Translations under genes and position numbers: made by a program
Shown: positions 8,197 through 17,632 of the stretch, in pieces
How positions within the stretch are numbered: position 1 is the first letter of the stretch
Layout of the letters: each line of letters begins with the position of its first letter
Assembly (NCBI GenBank): GCA_002348185.1
Contig: DDYW01000102.1
Span: 5,965-48,946 of the forward strand
DNA: 42,982 nt
Direction of reading: 5' to 3'
Source of the DNA: Candidatus Hydrogenedentes bacterium UBA2224
GTDB taxonomy: Bacteria; Hydrogenedentota; Hydrogenedentia; Hydrogenedentales; SLHB01
The notes under the pieces: model-generated
Seen by the model: only the letters and a program-made list of their open reading frames with translations
The model's database searches: none
Told to the model about the DNA's origin: nothing

Positions 8197-9273
8197 CTAC
8201 AGCACGCCGTACCAGCCGTATTGGCCTTTCGGCACGAGCACGAAATTGGTCACCGCCTCCGGGTACCACGTATCCGGGTTTTTCAGGACATGGTCGTCAA
8301 TCGCGGCCACGCCGACAAAATACATGCGGTTCATCTCCGGCAGGCGCCATACGACCGACGTGCGGTCCGTTTCCTTGAAAAAGATGCGCCGGGTGCGTTC
8401 GCGGTCGAGGTAGACGGCGACGCGGTACCGGACGCGCCCCCCGTTCCGTTTTGCCGACTGGCTCCAGTGCAGTCGCACTTTACCCGCGGCCAGGCGTTCC
8501 GGGGGGAGCACGCACGGCATGGTGGGCGGATAATCCTCTTCGCCTCCCATATACCAACTGTAGTAGGCGAGGCTGCCCCAGTCGCCAAACGTGTAGCCGA
8601 GGATACGGTAGCCGTCGCGGGAGAGGAGTTCTTCGGGAGTGTAGGCGAAGTGCCGCAACGGCCACGCGTCGGCGAAATAGGGTTCGCGGCGCAGTTGCGC
8701 GACGTTTAGGACCTCGCCGTCGCGCTCGGGCTGGTTGGCGCCGAACATGAGCGCATCGGCCAGATGCCAGCGGCCGCCATACCGGGCTTCGCAGGTGACG
8801 TGATGGAACACATCGCGCCGACGGCAGGGAAGCCCGGCCTGTTCGAGCAGCGCCAGGGTGACGAGCACGCCCTGGCCGCAGCGTCCGTCGTGCAGTTCGA
8901 GCAGTTCCACGGGATCCGTCAACAGGGGGCCGGTATGAGCTTCCTGAGGCTGTTCGATCGGGTTGTAGTAGAGAGCATCGGCCACGAACGCGCAGATCCG
9001 GGCGACGCGTGCCGGGTCGTCCAGGCCCGGGTCGAGGATGCGGTCGAGAATGTCCTGGAGGTAGGCCGGTTTGTCGACCCCCTGGAGGCGCTTCCGGACT
9101 TGGGCGATGCGTTCCGGAGCATAGTAGCTGATTCGGCCGTGCAGGTTGACGATGGGGGGAGTCCAGGGTTCCATGACAAAGAAGAGCGACCGATCCGGAC
9201 CGAACGAGCGCGCGCTCATGCGGATGTGCCGGTGCCGGTTCCAGCGCAAGTTGTAACGAACGGCTTTGCTCAT
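8197..9273 (-). CDS. Transglutaminase-like superfamily protein
   Basis: A 358-aa protein without an obvious signal peptide. The central region carries a papain/transglutaminase-like triad arrangement: Cys in LHDGRCGQGVLVTLALLEQA, then His in DVFHHVTCEARYGGRWHL followed by Asp in HLADAL. This fits the transglut_core fold (G-x-C near a helix, then H-x-W/H-x-E and a beta-strand Asp). The C-terminal ~110 residues look like a fibronectin/Ig-type beta domain (KVRLHWSQSAKRNGGRVRYR). Bacterial members are often proteases or peptide/glycan amidases; the substrate here is unknown. The chosen ATG at 9273 follows a weak GGGG site. It is divergent from the GH38 gene and shares its 166-bp promoter region. 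Confidence 0.7.
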   Translation of the reverse strand: MSKAVRYNLRWNRHRHIRMSARSFGPDRSLFFVMEPWTPPIVNLHGRISYYAPERIAQVRKRLQGVDKPAYLQDILDRILDPGLDDPARVARICAFVADALYYNPIEQPQEAHTGPLLTDPVELLELHDGRCGQGVLVTLALLEQAGLPCRRRDVFHHVTCEARYGGRWHLADALMFGANQPERDGEVLNVAQLRREPYFADAWPLRHFAYTPEELLSRDGYRILGYTFGDWGSLAYYSWYMGGEEDYPPTMPCVLPPERLAAGKVRLHWSQSAKRNGGRVRYRVAVYLDRERTRRIFFKETDRTSVVWRLPEMNRMYFVGVAAIDDHVLKNPDTWYPEAVTNFVLVPKGQYGWYGVL

Positions 9274-9319
9274 TGGGTGATCCCCTGCCGCGATGCCTGC
9301 CGAGCCGCGGCGTCCAAGG

Positions 9320-9329
9320 CATTGTAGCA
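9320..9329 (-). promoter_or_regulatory. Possible -10 region, transglutaminase-like gene
   Basis: The minus strand reads TGCTACAATG, containing TACAAT, about 47 nt from the start codon. The same decamer occurs on the plus strand at 9369-9378, facing the opposite gene. No convincing -35 is seen. Confidence 0.4.
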
Positions 9330-9368
9330 AGTCGCGGCGGGTAACCGCGAGACGGAATCGGACGCAGG

Positions 9369-9378
9369 TGCTACAATG
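9369..9378 (+). promoter_or_regulatory. Possible -10 region, GH38-like gene
   Basis: TGCTACAATG, the same decamer as on the opposite strand at 9320-9329, lies about 61 nt upstream of the GH38-like ATG. The -35 region (GAGACG at 17-bp spacing) is weak. Confidence 0.4.
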
Positions 9379-9439
9379 ACGCGCCACTCTGTAAGCATGC
9401 CTCCGGGGTGTTGAACGTCCGGTACAACGAGGTGACGCC

Positions 9440-12400
9440 ATGAATCTATTGTGCCGTGTAGTGAGCGCCGGGCTGCTCCTGGTCTGTTTGAGCGCCGTTG
9501 AGGCAACCACGTTCGAAGACACGTTTGTGAACGGCGCCTCGCACTGGGCCGCGTTTCAGGCGGAAGGCGACTGGTCATCCGCCGACGGCCTGCTCTCGAC
9601 GCGGGGCGGGGAGGAATATGCGGGCCGGCTGGCGGACCTGGCGCCGCAGAGCGATGTGCTGATGGAGGTGGAGGCGCGGTGCGGCGATTCCCAACGGCGC
9701 AATTTCGGCCTGACGTTACGCGTTCAAGACGACCGCAGCCGGGTAGTCGTCCGATACTACGATCGGCTGGACGCGCTCGAGATCATCGCGTTTGAGCAGA
9801 ATGCGCCGTTGAAGATCGAGCGGACGGAACTGGCCATCGGTCTTCAGCCGGGCGAATGGTACCGGTTCAAAGCGGCCGCGCTCGGCGACGTGGTGCTGGC
9901 GAAGTGCTGGCGCGCGACGGACACCGAACCCGGCTGGCAGGTGCGGATGCCGTACGCCGATACCCAACCCGGACGCGTGGGCCTGATCGCGCACGACGGC
10001 ACGCACGCGGATTTCCGGGCGGTTCGCGTGGCCTGGGGCGATGAACTGGCCGCCCTGCGCGCGGAACTCGATGCGGAACGCGCGGCCTGGCTGGAGCGTC
10101 TGAACGCGCGGCTGGTCCTGGATATCGAGCCGGTCCCGTTCGTGCTGCGGGAAAGCGGCATGCGGCGGGTGCTGGCGCGCACCATGCTCGACACGGGGCC
10201 TCTTCCCGTGAGCGGCGTGTTTCGTGTTTCCGCGGGGGGCCATGAATCAACGCACGCCGTGACCGCTGCCGAATCGACCCCCGACGGTTGGCCATTGTAT
10301 GTGCCCGAGCCGGGCGAACCGGTTGAACTGGATGTGCGCTTCGATACCGAAACCGGCCAGCGCCTGACCGCCCGGTGCACCCTCGCGCCTGCCAGGGCGT
10401 GGACGTTTTATATGACGCCGCACACGCACTACGACATCGGCTATACGGAACCCCAGCCGGAGGTGATCGAGCGCCTCACGCGCGAGATGAATGACGCGAT
10501 CCGGTTTTGTGAGGAAACCGCGGACTGGCCCGGGGAGAGCCGCTACCGGTGGACGGTTGAGGTGACCAGCCTCGCCGACCAGTTCCGCAAACGGTATCCG
10601 GACCGGATGGACGCGTTCCTGCGATTCGTGCGCGAGGGCCGCATCGAGATCTGCGGTTATTACCTTAACATGCCGACGGAACTGACGGGCCACGAGGAGA
10701 CCATCCGTTGTCTCTATCCCGCCGAGGACTTTCGCCAACGCTACGGCGTGACCATCGACACGGTGATGATTGATGACGTCCCCGGGTATGCATGGGCGCT
10801 GGCCGATCTGTTCGTGGAATCCGGGATGCCGCGCGCGTCGTTTCGCGCCAATTCGATTCGCGGACAGTTTCTGTGGTACCGGGACGGCGCGGTGCCGCGG
10901 CCGTTCTATTGGGAAGGTCCCGCGGGTAAGCGCCTGTTCGTGTGGTACACGGACAGCTACCGCGAAGGGAATTTCTTTCGCGAGCCGGGACTGCATGAAG
11001 CGCAGTTCCTCGGGATTCTCCGGCGAAACGAGGCGACCGGTACCGAAGTCACGGACATTCAGCTCCGGATGGGCGGCGACAATCTCCCGCCGGATCTCGA
11101 TGCGAGCATGAACGCGCGGGCCTGGAACGAGACGTACGCGCTCCCGCGCGTCGTGGTCGCCACGAACCGGGAGTATCTGGATGTGCTCGAGGCGAAATAC
11201 GGGAGCGCGGCGCCGGTCGTTTCCGGGGATATTCCAAGCTGGTGGGCGGACGGCCCGGCCAGCACGGCCCTCGAGACCAGTCTGGCGCGCCTGACGCACG
11301 ACCGGCTCACCGCGGTGGAAACCTTGTGGACGCTTGCCTCGTTGTATGTACCGGGAACCCCGTATCCGCACGAGCGCATCCGGCAGGCATACGATCATAT
11401 GATTCACTTCGACGAACACACGTGGGGCGCGAGCGAGAGCATCAGCGACCCGCACGGTGAAGGTACCCGCGTGCAATGGGAATGGAAGGCCGGGCAGGCC
11501 ACGCAGGCCGCCGCGTTGACCGGCGCGCTCGAGAGCGAAGCGCTCGCTGTGCTCGCGGCGTGCGTGCCCGCCCCGCCGGGAAACTGTGTGGCGGTATGGA
11601 ACACGATGGGGACCGTGGGACGGGGGATCGTCGCGCTGCCGCGATCCGCGGGATTCGCGGTATCCGAGGACGTATGCCGTGCCGTGGATATCCGCACAGG
11701 CCGGGTTGCCCCTGTCCAGTGGGATGCGGAATGCCAGAGCCTGTACTTTCTCGCGGACGGCGTGCCCGCGTTCGGATGCGCCGTGTACCGGCTCGAAAAC
11801 GGTGTTGAGGAAGCGCCCTCAGGTGCGGCCGGGGAGGGCCTTCTCGAAAACGAGCGATACCGGCTCGCCTTCTCGCCGGACACGGGCCTGTGGACGTCGT
11901 TTTATGACAAACGGCAGCTCCGCGAGCTGCTCGATCCGGACGCGGCGTATGCCGGGAACCAGGCCGTGCGCGAGATTCCCCAGGGCGGCCGCGAGGCCAT
12001 CGACCAGAAACAGCCGGTGGCATTCGACCGGGTCCCCTCGGGGCCTTGCCGGTTCGTGGCCTGCCAGACCGGACCCGTCTACCAAAGCGTGACGTTCGAG
12101 ACGTCGCTGCCGGGCTGCCCGCGCATTGTGCAGACGTACCGCTTGTTCGAAGACTGGCTGGATATCGAGGACGTGTTTGAGAAGGAAGAGGTGCTCGACC
12201 CGGAATCCATCGCCATTGCGTTTCCGTTCAAGGTGGAAACGCCGGAATTCCGCGTGGAGATCGCCGATGCGGTGATGCGTCCGGGCATCGACCAGCTCCC
12301 GTATTCCTGCTACGATTTCTACTCGATCCAGCATTGGGCCGTGGCCGGATCCGGCGAGTACAGCGTCCTCTGGGCGCCCCTGGACGCGCCCCTGGTGTCG

Positions 12401-12937
12401 TTCAGCGACTTGAACATGTACCGCTGGGCCGACCGGCTGACATTTGACCGCGGCCACCTCTATTCGCTGGTCATGAATAATTGCTGGACGACGAACTTCC
12501 GCGCGGGGCAGGAGGGCGCCCTGCGCTTCCGGTACCGTATCGCGGCGGCCGGGCCGGACCTGAACGCCTCCGACGCCGCGGCGCGGGCCTGGCGGCCATT
12601 CTATCCGCTCCTGCCGTTCCGGCCCGCTGGCAGGGAAGGAGCCCCGGAGGCCGTGAGGCCGCTGCTGTCTCTGGAAGGCGCGCCGGCGGTCATCAGTTGT
12701 GTGAAGCGGGCCGAGTCGCGGGACACCACCATCGTGCGTATGGTCGATTTCGACGGGATTGCGGGACCGCGTGTTTTGCGGGTGTCTCTCCCGGACGGGT
12801 TGCGGCTCAAGGAGAGCTATGCAACGAGTCCGACCGAGACGCGTCTTGGCGCGCTTTCGATTGAGGAAGACGCGGTGACCGTCGACCTGCCGGCGCACGG
12901 GATCGCCACAGTCGAGCTGGCGGAAGGTCGTTTTTGA
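9440..12937 (+). CDS. Secreted GH38-type alpha-mannosidase-like protein
   Basis: A 1165-aa protein with a signal peptide (residues 1-22) and an N-terminal concanavalin-like/laminin-G-type domain (about 24-200, with FEDTFVNGASHW and EWYRFKAAALGD). A GH38 catalytic domain starts near residue 320. The zinc-site motif is TPHTHYDIGYT (H330, D332). The nucleophile candidate is D446 in IDDVPGYAWAL, at the position of Asp in the family D-x-F-G-H motif. A further motif HFDEHTWGAS (H656, H660) lies at the start of the middle domain, and the remainder resembles the GH38 C-terminal beta domains. GH38 enzymes cleave alpha-mannosides with retention. The nucleophile loop DVPG is unlike classical DPFGH, so the substrate may differ. 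The next gene starts 13 bp downstream with its own GGAGG, so they form an operon. Confidence 0.82.
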   Translation: MNLLCRVVSAGLLLVCLSAVEATTFEDTFVNGASHWAAFQAEGDWSSADGLLSTRGGEEYAGRLADLAPQSDVLMEVEARCGDSQRRNFGLTLRVQDDRSRVVVRYYDRLDALEIIAFEQNAPLKIERTELAIGLQPGEWYRFKAAALGDVVLAKCWRATDTEPGWQVRMPYADTQPGRVGLIAHDGTHADFRAVRVAWGDELAALRAELDAERAAWLERLNARLVLDIEPVPFVLRESGMRRVLARTMLDTGPLPVSGVFRVSAGGHESTHAVTAAESTPDGWPLYVPEPGEPVELDVRFDTETGQRLTARCTLAPARAWTFYMTPHTHYDIGYTEPQPEVIERLTREMNDAIRFCEETADWPGESRYRWTVEVTSLADQFRKRYPDRMDAFLRFVREGRIEICGYYLNMPTELTGHEETIRCLYPAEDFRQRYGVTIDTVMIDDVPGYAWALADLFVESGMPRASFRANSIRGQFLWYRDGAVPRPFYWEGPAGKRLFVWYTDSYREGNFFREPGLHEAQFLGILRRNEATGTEVTDIQLRMGGDNLPPDLDASMNARAWNETYALPRVVVATNREYLDVLEAKYGSAAPVVSGDIPSWWADGPASTALETSLARLTHDRLTAVETLWTLASLYVPGTPYPHERIRQAYDHMIHFDEHTWGASESISDPHGEGTRVQWEWKAGQATQAAALTGALESEALAVLAACVPAPPGNCVAVWNTMGTVGRGIVALPRSAGFAVSEDVCRAVDIRTGRVAPVQWDAECQSLYFLADGVPAFGCAVYRLENGVEEAPSGAAGEGLLENERYRLAFSPDTGLWTSFYDKRQLRELLDPDAAYAGNQAVREIPQGGREAIDQKQPVAFDRVPSGPCRFVACQTGPVYQSVTFETSLPGCPRIVQTYRLFEDWLDIEDVFEKEEVLDPESIAIAFPFKVETPEFRVEIADAVMRPGIDQLPYSCYDFYSIQHWAVAGSGEYSVLWAPLDAPLVSFSDLNMYRWADRLTFDRGHLYSLVMNNCWTTNFRAGQEGALRFRYRIAAAGPDLNASDAAARAWRPFYPLLPFRPAGREGAPEAVRPLLSLEGAPAVISCVKRAESRDTTIVRMVDFDGIAGPRVLRVSLPDGLRLKESYATSPTETRLGALSIEEDAVTVDLPAHGIATVELAEGRF

Positions 12938-12950
12938 GGAGGGTCGGGCG

Positions 12951-15900
12951 ATGGTATCTTGCGGGCTTCTGATTGGCGCCTGCCTTTTGTCCATGGGTGC
13001 GGGGATGGGTGCGCCAGCGCAAGCGGAGGTGGGCCGCTACACGCCGGCGCCCGGGGGATGGCAGATTCGGATCAGCAGCGATCCAATGGCGCCCCGGCCG
13101 CAACCGGGCTCGGACATCGGCGTGGTGGAGGGCGAATACCGGCTCCACCGGCGGCCGCTGTATCCGCCCGCCGACCGTAAAATGATCTGGACGCCGGACG
13201 AATTAGCGCAGAATCCACGAAGCTCGTTTCGGCCGGCCGTGATTGCATATAATGAGCCCCGTTTCCTGTTCGATTTCCATGCCGCCGGGGGATTGCTGGG
13301 GCACCTGTTCATCGGGATGACGCAAGGCGCGACGGGAACGTGGTTCCATCAGTGGTCCGATATCGACGTTGCGTACGTCGATGGGCGGATGGTGTACGAC
13401 CTGCGCGACGAGGCGTATCCGGAAACGGAAGTGCGGCTCGAGGCGGCTCCGCTGGCTGATGCCGCGGGTCTGATTGTGAAGCTGAGCGCAATCCGGCCGC
13501 CGAAAGACGCCGCCCTGGTGTGGGGTTATGGCGGCGCATCGGCTTATTTCACCAACTACAACATGAACGCGCCCGAATTCGTGTTCGCGCCGGAACAGTG
13601 TCTGAAAGACCGCGTGTCGTGGAACGGGGGCCGATTTGCGTTGCGCCGCGCATTCGATGAGTCTGATGTTGTGACGCGCGAGGCGTTCAGCGTGTGGCAC
13701 AGGTTGCCAAAATGGGAGGCGGTGGTGCAGGGGGGCAGTTCCTGGAAGCACGGGGCCGGTTTCGGCGCTCCGGACCGGTTTGCCGCATCGCCCGCGGAAC
13801 TGGCGTCGTCTCTGGCGTCCGCAACAGATGTCCGGGAAGAACGCAACCGGCTCGCGGTTCAGCGGGTACCCCTTGCGGATGGCGCGTTGGAGGGGTTCAT
13901 CGTGGTGGGAATGGGCGGCGGCGTTGCCGGGGACATTGCGGAGCCGGAACGCGCGTGGCGAGCCGCTCTGGATCGCAACCGTTCGATCGCCGAACGCGTC
14001 GTTGTGCGCACGCCAGACCCGTATCTTGACGCGGCTGTTCCGATGATGGCCTTCGCTACGGAGGGGACCTGGGGCGATCTGGCCACGGTGCACGGGGGCT
14101 GGTCGTGGCGGTTCGCGTACCTCGGGTGGCGTACGGGGTACGGACCCGTCTGTTACGGCTGGACCGACCGGATCCGGCAGTACATTGAGGCGCATACGAC
14201 GCTGGGCCTGGTAAACGAAGGACCCGACGCGGGCGCGCTCTCGTCCATTCTCGAATGCGACCCCGGCGTCTTCTACAACATGAACGAAGTGTTCTTCGAC
14301 CATGTCCGCCAGTATTTCGATTACACCAACGATCGCGAGCTGATGGAGCGGTTTTTTCCCGTGCTCGAGGGGATCCTCGCGTGGGAAGACCAGCGCCTGC
14401 AGCCAGGACAGGCGGGACTCTACGAAAGCGCGCTGAACACCTGGATCAGCGATTCGCACTGGTACATCGGGGGGCAATGCACGCAGGCTTCGGCGTACAT
14501 GCTCAACGCGAACCGGTTCATGGCGGACCTGGCGGTCCGGCTGGGCCGCGACCCCGCGCCGTTTGCGGCCCGCGCGGAGCGGACGCTCCAGACCATGCAG
14601 GACACGCTGTGGATGAAACGGCCGGGCGTGTTTGCGGAGTATCGCGACACGCGCGGGCACGGGCTGCTGCACCCGGAACCCGAACTCCCGACGCTCTATC
14701 ATTCCGCCGAATTCGGCGCGGCTGATCTGTTCCAGACGTACCAGATGCTCGAATGGGCGGACACGCATCTCCGCACCGAACGCACGCCGGGCGGGGGCAT
14801 GCTGGTCTGGAGCTCCAACTGGTTCCCCAATCACGGACGAAGCTATACCCACAGCACGTATGAGATGGCCTACGGCGAAGAACTCAACTACGCCCTCACG
14901 AATTTCGCCGCCGGGCGGAACAATGAGGCCTGCGCGCTGTTGCGCGCCACGCTCTGCGGAATCTTCAATGGTCCCACGCCGGGCGGCTTGTCCTGCCACT
15001 GCCATACCGATGGCCGCCAGCGCGCCAATGATGAATTCGCCGATGCGTCGAGCATGTGGGGGCGCGCCGTGGTCGAGGGGCTCTTCGGCATCTGCCCGAA
15101 GCGGCAGGACGGTGTCGTGCAGGTCACGCCGCGGTTTCCCGACGACTGGGCCGAGGCTTCCATTGCCGCGCCACACTTCTCGTATTCATGGGCACGGGGA
15201 GAGGGCCGGATTCGCGTGGCATGGGAGTCGCCGGTGGAGACTGCCGTGCGGTGGCGCCTTCCCCTCGCGGGAAGCGATGTTTCCGATGTCCGCGTGGTGC
15301 CCACTCCGAAGGAACCGCCTTCGTTTGAGCCGGGGTTCAGCGGGGTCACGTGGGTGGTCGTCGAAAGCGGTCCCGCAACGCGCGGGAGCGTCGAGGTTGC
15401 GTTCACCCCGCGCACGCTGCCCATTCCCGAGCGTGCGGTGGTCGTGGAAGGCGCGAACCATGAGGTCGTGCTGAGTGGCGCCGCGATTTCCACCTGGGAA
15501 GACCCGCAGGGCTTGTTCCGCGGCGGGCGCATCGAAGACGGTACCTTGCGCGGGACGGTCGCGGCCGCGCCGGGGCCCGGCGTGCTGTTTGTGCTGGCGG
15601 GCGAACCGCCCCTGACGACGTGGATGCCCATCCGGCTGCGTATCGACCCCGCAGCGTCTCCTGCGCCGGGCCGCGTGTGGCAGGCGCCGGAGGCCGGCGT
15701 CCAGGATCGTGCACGCTGGGCGCTGGTGGACCTCTCCGGGGTGTTCAACTCGACGGTCGTGGAGGCGCCGCAGTACGTCCAGACACACGCGCCCGCGCCG
15801 GAGATGCCCGCCAGCCAGGTCAATTTCGGCTACTGGAAAGACCATTTCCGGGACACGCACCACGGCGGCCGCATCGAGACCCTCAGCGACGCCGCGTGGC

Positions 15901-16424
15901 GCGCCAAAGTGGGCGCAGACGGGGTTGCCTGGACCCGCGACGGCATTCCGTTCCAGACCGTCAGGGACGGCGCGAACATCGGTGTGGTCACAGTCACTGG
16001 CGGGTTCCCCGCGAAACTGACGTTTCCCGTACACGCGGCGGGCCAGACCTTGTACCTGATGATCAGCGGCATCACGTTTCCCGTGCAGAGCCACGTGCCC
16101 AACGTGCGCGTCACGCTGCGGTACGCCGACGGCGGCGAGGAGTCCACCGACCTGGTCAATCCCTTCACCATCGGCGACTGCTGGGGCACCTGGTGCGGCC
16201 GGTACCATGACTGCGCGGCGAACGGGTTCGAGAACCTCGGAGGCCGCCATGGCCCGGCCGGCTCCGCGGACGTACCCGATCTTACGCTGCCTGTTGAAGT
16301 CGACACCGAGGCTCATCTCATCCCGTTCGCGCTGAGGCCCGGGGCGGAACTCGCATCCGTGGTTTTCGAAGCCGTGGCCAACGACGTCATCTTCGGCATC
16401 ATGGGCGCAACTGTGTTGAAGTGA
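12951..16424 (+). CDS. Secreted six-hairpin glycosidase-like protein (DUF4450-like)
   Basis: A 1157-aa protein with a signal peptide (about residues 1-25). An N-terminal beta-sandwich region (about 30-330) precedes a Trp/Tyr-rich helical domain (about 345-720) with WSWRFAYLGWRTGYGPVCYG, YNMNEVFFDHVRQYFDYTND and LVWSSNWFPNHGRSYTHSTY. This organisation is that of (alpha/alpha)6-barrel glycosidases of the GH78/GH95 type and of the DUF4450 family. Acidic residues in the barrel could be catalytic, but I cannot assign them. The C-terminal ~400 residues are additional beta domains, perhaps glycan-binding. It is co-transcribed with the GH38-like gene, and together they suggest extracellular trimming of a mannose- or rhamnose-containing glycan (inference). 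Start ATG follows GAGGAGGGTC. Confidence 0.75.
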   Translation: MVSCGLLIGACLLSMGAGMGAPAQAEVGRYTPAPGGWQIRISSDPMAPRPQPGSDIGVVEGEYRLHRRPLYPPADRKMIWTPDELAQNPRSSFRPAVIAYNEPRFLFDFHAAGGLLGHLFIGMTQGATGTWFHQWSDIDVAYVDGRMVYDLRDEAYPETEVRLEAAPLADAAGLIVKLSAIRPPKDAALVWGYGGASAYFTNYNMNAPEFVFAPEQCLKDRVSWNGGRFALRRAFDESDVVTREAFSVWHRLPKWEAVVQGGSSWKHGAGFGAPDRFAASPAELASSLASATDVREERNRLAVQRVPLADGALEGFIVVGMGGGVAGDIAEPERAWRAALDRNRSIAERVVVRTPDPYLDAAVPMMAFATEGTWGDLATVHGGWSWRFAYLGWRTGYGPVCYGWTDRIRQYIEAHTTLGLVNEGPDAGALSSILECDPGVFYNMNEVFFDHVRQYFDYTNDRELMERFFPVLEGILAWEDQRLQPGQAGLYESALNTWISDSHWYIGGQCTQASAYMLNANRFMADLAVRLGRDPAPFAARAERTLQTMQDTLWMKRPGVFAEYRDTRGHGLLHPEPELPTLYHSAEFGAADLFQTYQMLEWADTHLRTERTPGGGMLVWSSNWFPNHGRSYTHSTYEMAYGEELNYALTNFAAGRNNEACALLRATLCGIFNGPTPGGLSCHCHTDGRQRANDEFADASSMWGRAVVEGLFGICPKRQDGVVQVTPRFPDDWAEASIAAPHFSYSWARGEGRIRVAWESPVETAVRWRLPLAGSDVSDVRVVPTPKEPPSFEPGFSGVTWVVVESGPATRGSVEVAFTPRTLPIPERAVVVEGANHEVVLSGAAISTWEDPQGLFRGGRIEDGTLRGTVAAAPGPGVLFVLAGEPPLTTWMPIRLRIDPAASPAPGRVWQAPEAGVQDRARWALVDLSGVFNSTVVEAPQYVQTHAPAPEMPASQVNFGYWKDHFRDTHHGGRIETLSDAAWRAKVGADGVAWTRDGIPFQTVRDGANIGVVTVTGGFPAKLTFPVHAAGQTLYLMISGITFPVQSHVPNVRVTLRYADGGEESTDLVNPFTIGDCWGTWCGRYHDCAANGFENLGGRHGPAGSADVPDLTLPVEVDTEAHLIPFALRPGAELASVVFEAVANDVIFGIMGATVLK

Positions 16425-16479
16425 ATCCAGGGGCTTTTTGAGGTTTCTGAACCACCCCTTGCGCACAACATCACGGAGC

Positions 16480-16508
16480 GGCAGCCCCCTCCGGTGGAGA
16501 GGGCTGCC
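16480..16508. terminator. Hairpin between convergent genes
   Basis: A 13-bp stem with one C-A mismatch and a GGT loop (arms 16480-16492 and 16496-16508) lies between the stop at 16424 and the convergent gene ending at 16546. There is no clear T-tract on either side, so it may act as a transcript end-stabilising hairpin rather than a classical intrinsic terminator. Confidence 0.5.
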
Positions 16509-16545
16509 GTGGACCGCTGCAAAAACGGTCAGCTCCTTCGGCGGC

Positions 16546-16929
16546 TTACGGCAGGGACGGCCAGTCGATAACCTGGACGACATCCGCACCGGAGAACGAT
16601 TCGCCGTCAATCGTCATGCCGGAAAGCACCAACTCGGCACATGGCGGCGCGACGATGTCCTTGACCGCCACTTCGGGAAACTTGGCGACGAGTTCACCGC
16701 GGCTGTCGCTCTTGGTGTAGTCGACGGGCACGCCGTTGAGCGTAAGCGAATCCGTATCGACCAGGCCGTAGGCGATAGCGGCGTGGACGGTGACGTAGCC
16801 GCCCTGATCGGCGCCGAGCAGCAGCTTGCTGGGCGCTATTTGCACTGCGACGTCGAGGGTGGCGCAAAGCGCGGAAACCGCCGCCAGTGTGAACAGCAGA
16901 GATGACGCGAAAATCGTAAATTTCCTCAT
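16546..16929 (-). CDS. Small secreted protein of unknown function
   Basis: A 127-aa protein with a clear signal peptide (residues 1-22, ending SALCA). The mature part is beta-rich: VAVQIAPSKLLLGADQGGYV, then a segment VDTDSLTLNGVPVDYTKSDS resembling a single Ig-like or cohesin-like strand pattern, ending near QVIDWPSLP. I do not recognise the family. The longer frame to 17046 was rejected because the ATG at 16929 has AAGGAG at good spacing and begins the signal peptide. It sits immediately downstream of the dockerin gene ending at 17098 on the same strand, so it may be part of the surface cluster. Confidence 0.65.
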   Translation of the reverse strand: MRKFTIFASSLLFTLAAVSALCATLDVAVQIAPSKLLLGADQGGYVTVHAAIAYGLVDTDSLTLNGVPVDYTKSDSRGELVAKFPEVAVKDIVAPPCAELVLSGMTIDGESFSGADVVQVIDWPSLP

Positions 16930-17097
16930 GATCGGGACTCCTTCATCGGCAAAGGCGCGGGCGAAAGTGAAAGGCATCTCCACACCGCGCCCCTGGCAAG
17001 TCATGGTTTTGGCCTTCTGTTTCGAAACGATGACGCACGCAACCACTCCGGCAGGAAATCGAAAGCACGAAGCGCGAAGCGATCCCGCCGGCTCAGG

Positions 17098-17580
17098 TCA
17101 CGCACGCAGGGGAGGGGCGTTTGACGTCAGCCGGTAGAGATAACGCTCTTTTCGTGAACCCTCGCTCCGGAACCTGTCACCGGAGGGGGTGGGAAACGGC
17201 TGCCGTGGCGCCTGCGCAAGCTCCAGGATGGCGACCGGATGGTGAAGACCCAGCCATGACGACAGCGGATTCGCGAACTGGCAGGCTTTCCGGGGTAGTT
17301 CGTCTTCCGGAAGCTGCGACTCTTGCGAGGCCGCCGTTGCGCGGGCTTGTATCAACTGGAAATCGAGAACGTTGGTCCGGTCATCGCCGTTGACGTCGGT
17401 AAGGGGAGTGTCTGCGTCTGCCGCGAATGACGCGTCGCACACGGCCTGAATGTCCAGCACATCGACGCGGCAGTCGCCGTTGGTGTCGCCGCATACAGGA
17501 TTGACGCTGTTCGGGGGACAGACGGATGCCGCAGCCAGGACCACGGCGGACGCCAGCGTCATTAAGCGGCACTTCCCCAT
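17098..17580 (-). CDS. Small secreted dockerin type I protein
   Basis: A 160-aa protein with a signal peptide followed by a two-repeat dockerin (about residues 30-85). The calcium loops are DTNGDCRVDVLDIQ and DVNGDDRTNVLDFQ, each followed by a short helix. Dockerins bind cohesin domains. The rest (about 90-160) has no known domain and ends ERYLYRLTSNAPPLRA, closely matching the C-terminus of the divergent neighbour at 17679 (ERFLFHLTPNAPPCPA). The two are therefore paralogues in which dockerin and tail are conserved and the middle has drifted. ATG at 17580 is preceded by AAGGAG. Expression is probably from the strong promoter at 17598-17626. Confidence 0.8.
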   Translation of the reverse strand: MGKCRLMTLASAVVLAAASVCPPNSVNPVCGDTNGDCRVDVLDIQAVCDASFAADADTPLTDVNGDDRTNVLDFQLIQARATAASQESQLPEDELPRKACQFANPLSSWLGLHHPVAILELAQAPRQPFPTPSGDRFRSEGSRKERYLYRLTSNAPPLRA

Positions 17581-17597
17581 TGAATCTCCTTGTATAG

Positions 17598-17626
17598 AAT
17601 ATACCCTGTCGGGCGATTTATGGCAA
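17598..17626 (-). promoter_or_regulatory. Sigma-70-type promoter, dockerin gene 17098-17580
   Basis: On the minus strand TTGCCA (17621-17626) and TATATT (17598-17603) are separated by exactly 17 bp. The start codon lies 18 nt downstream of the -10, with AAGGAG in between. Confidence 0.7.
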
Positions 17627-17632
17627 CCCTGC

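Noticed and set aside
13203..15176. Long antisense ORF (657 residues) opposite the six-hairpin protein gene
   Set aside because: It is a shadow of the sense gene in GC-rich DNA: no domain pattern, Arg/His/Pro-rich composition, no Shine-Dalgarno. The same applies to long antisense frames at 13-1023, 1141-2412, 10247-11476, 24266-26017 and 35423-37663.
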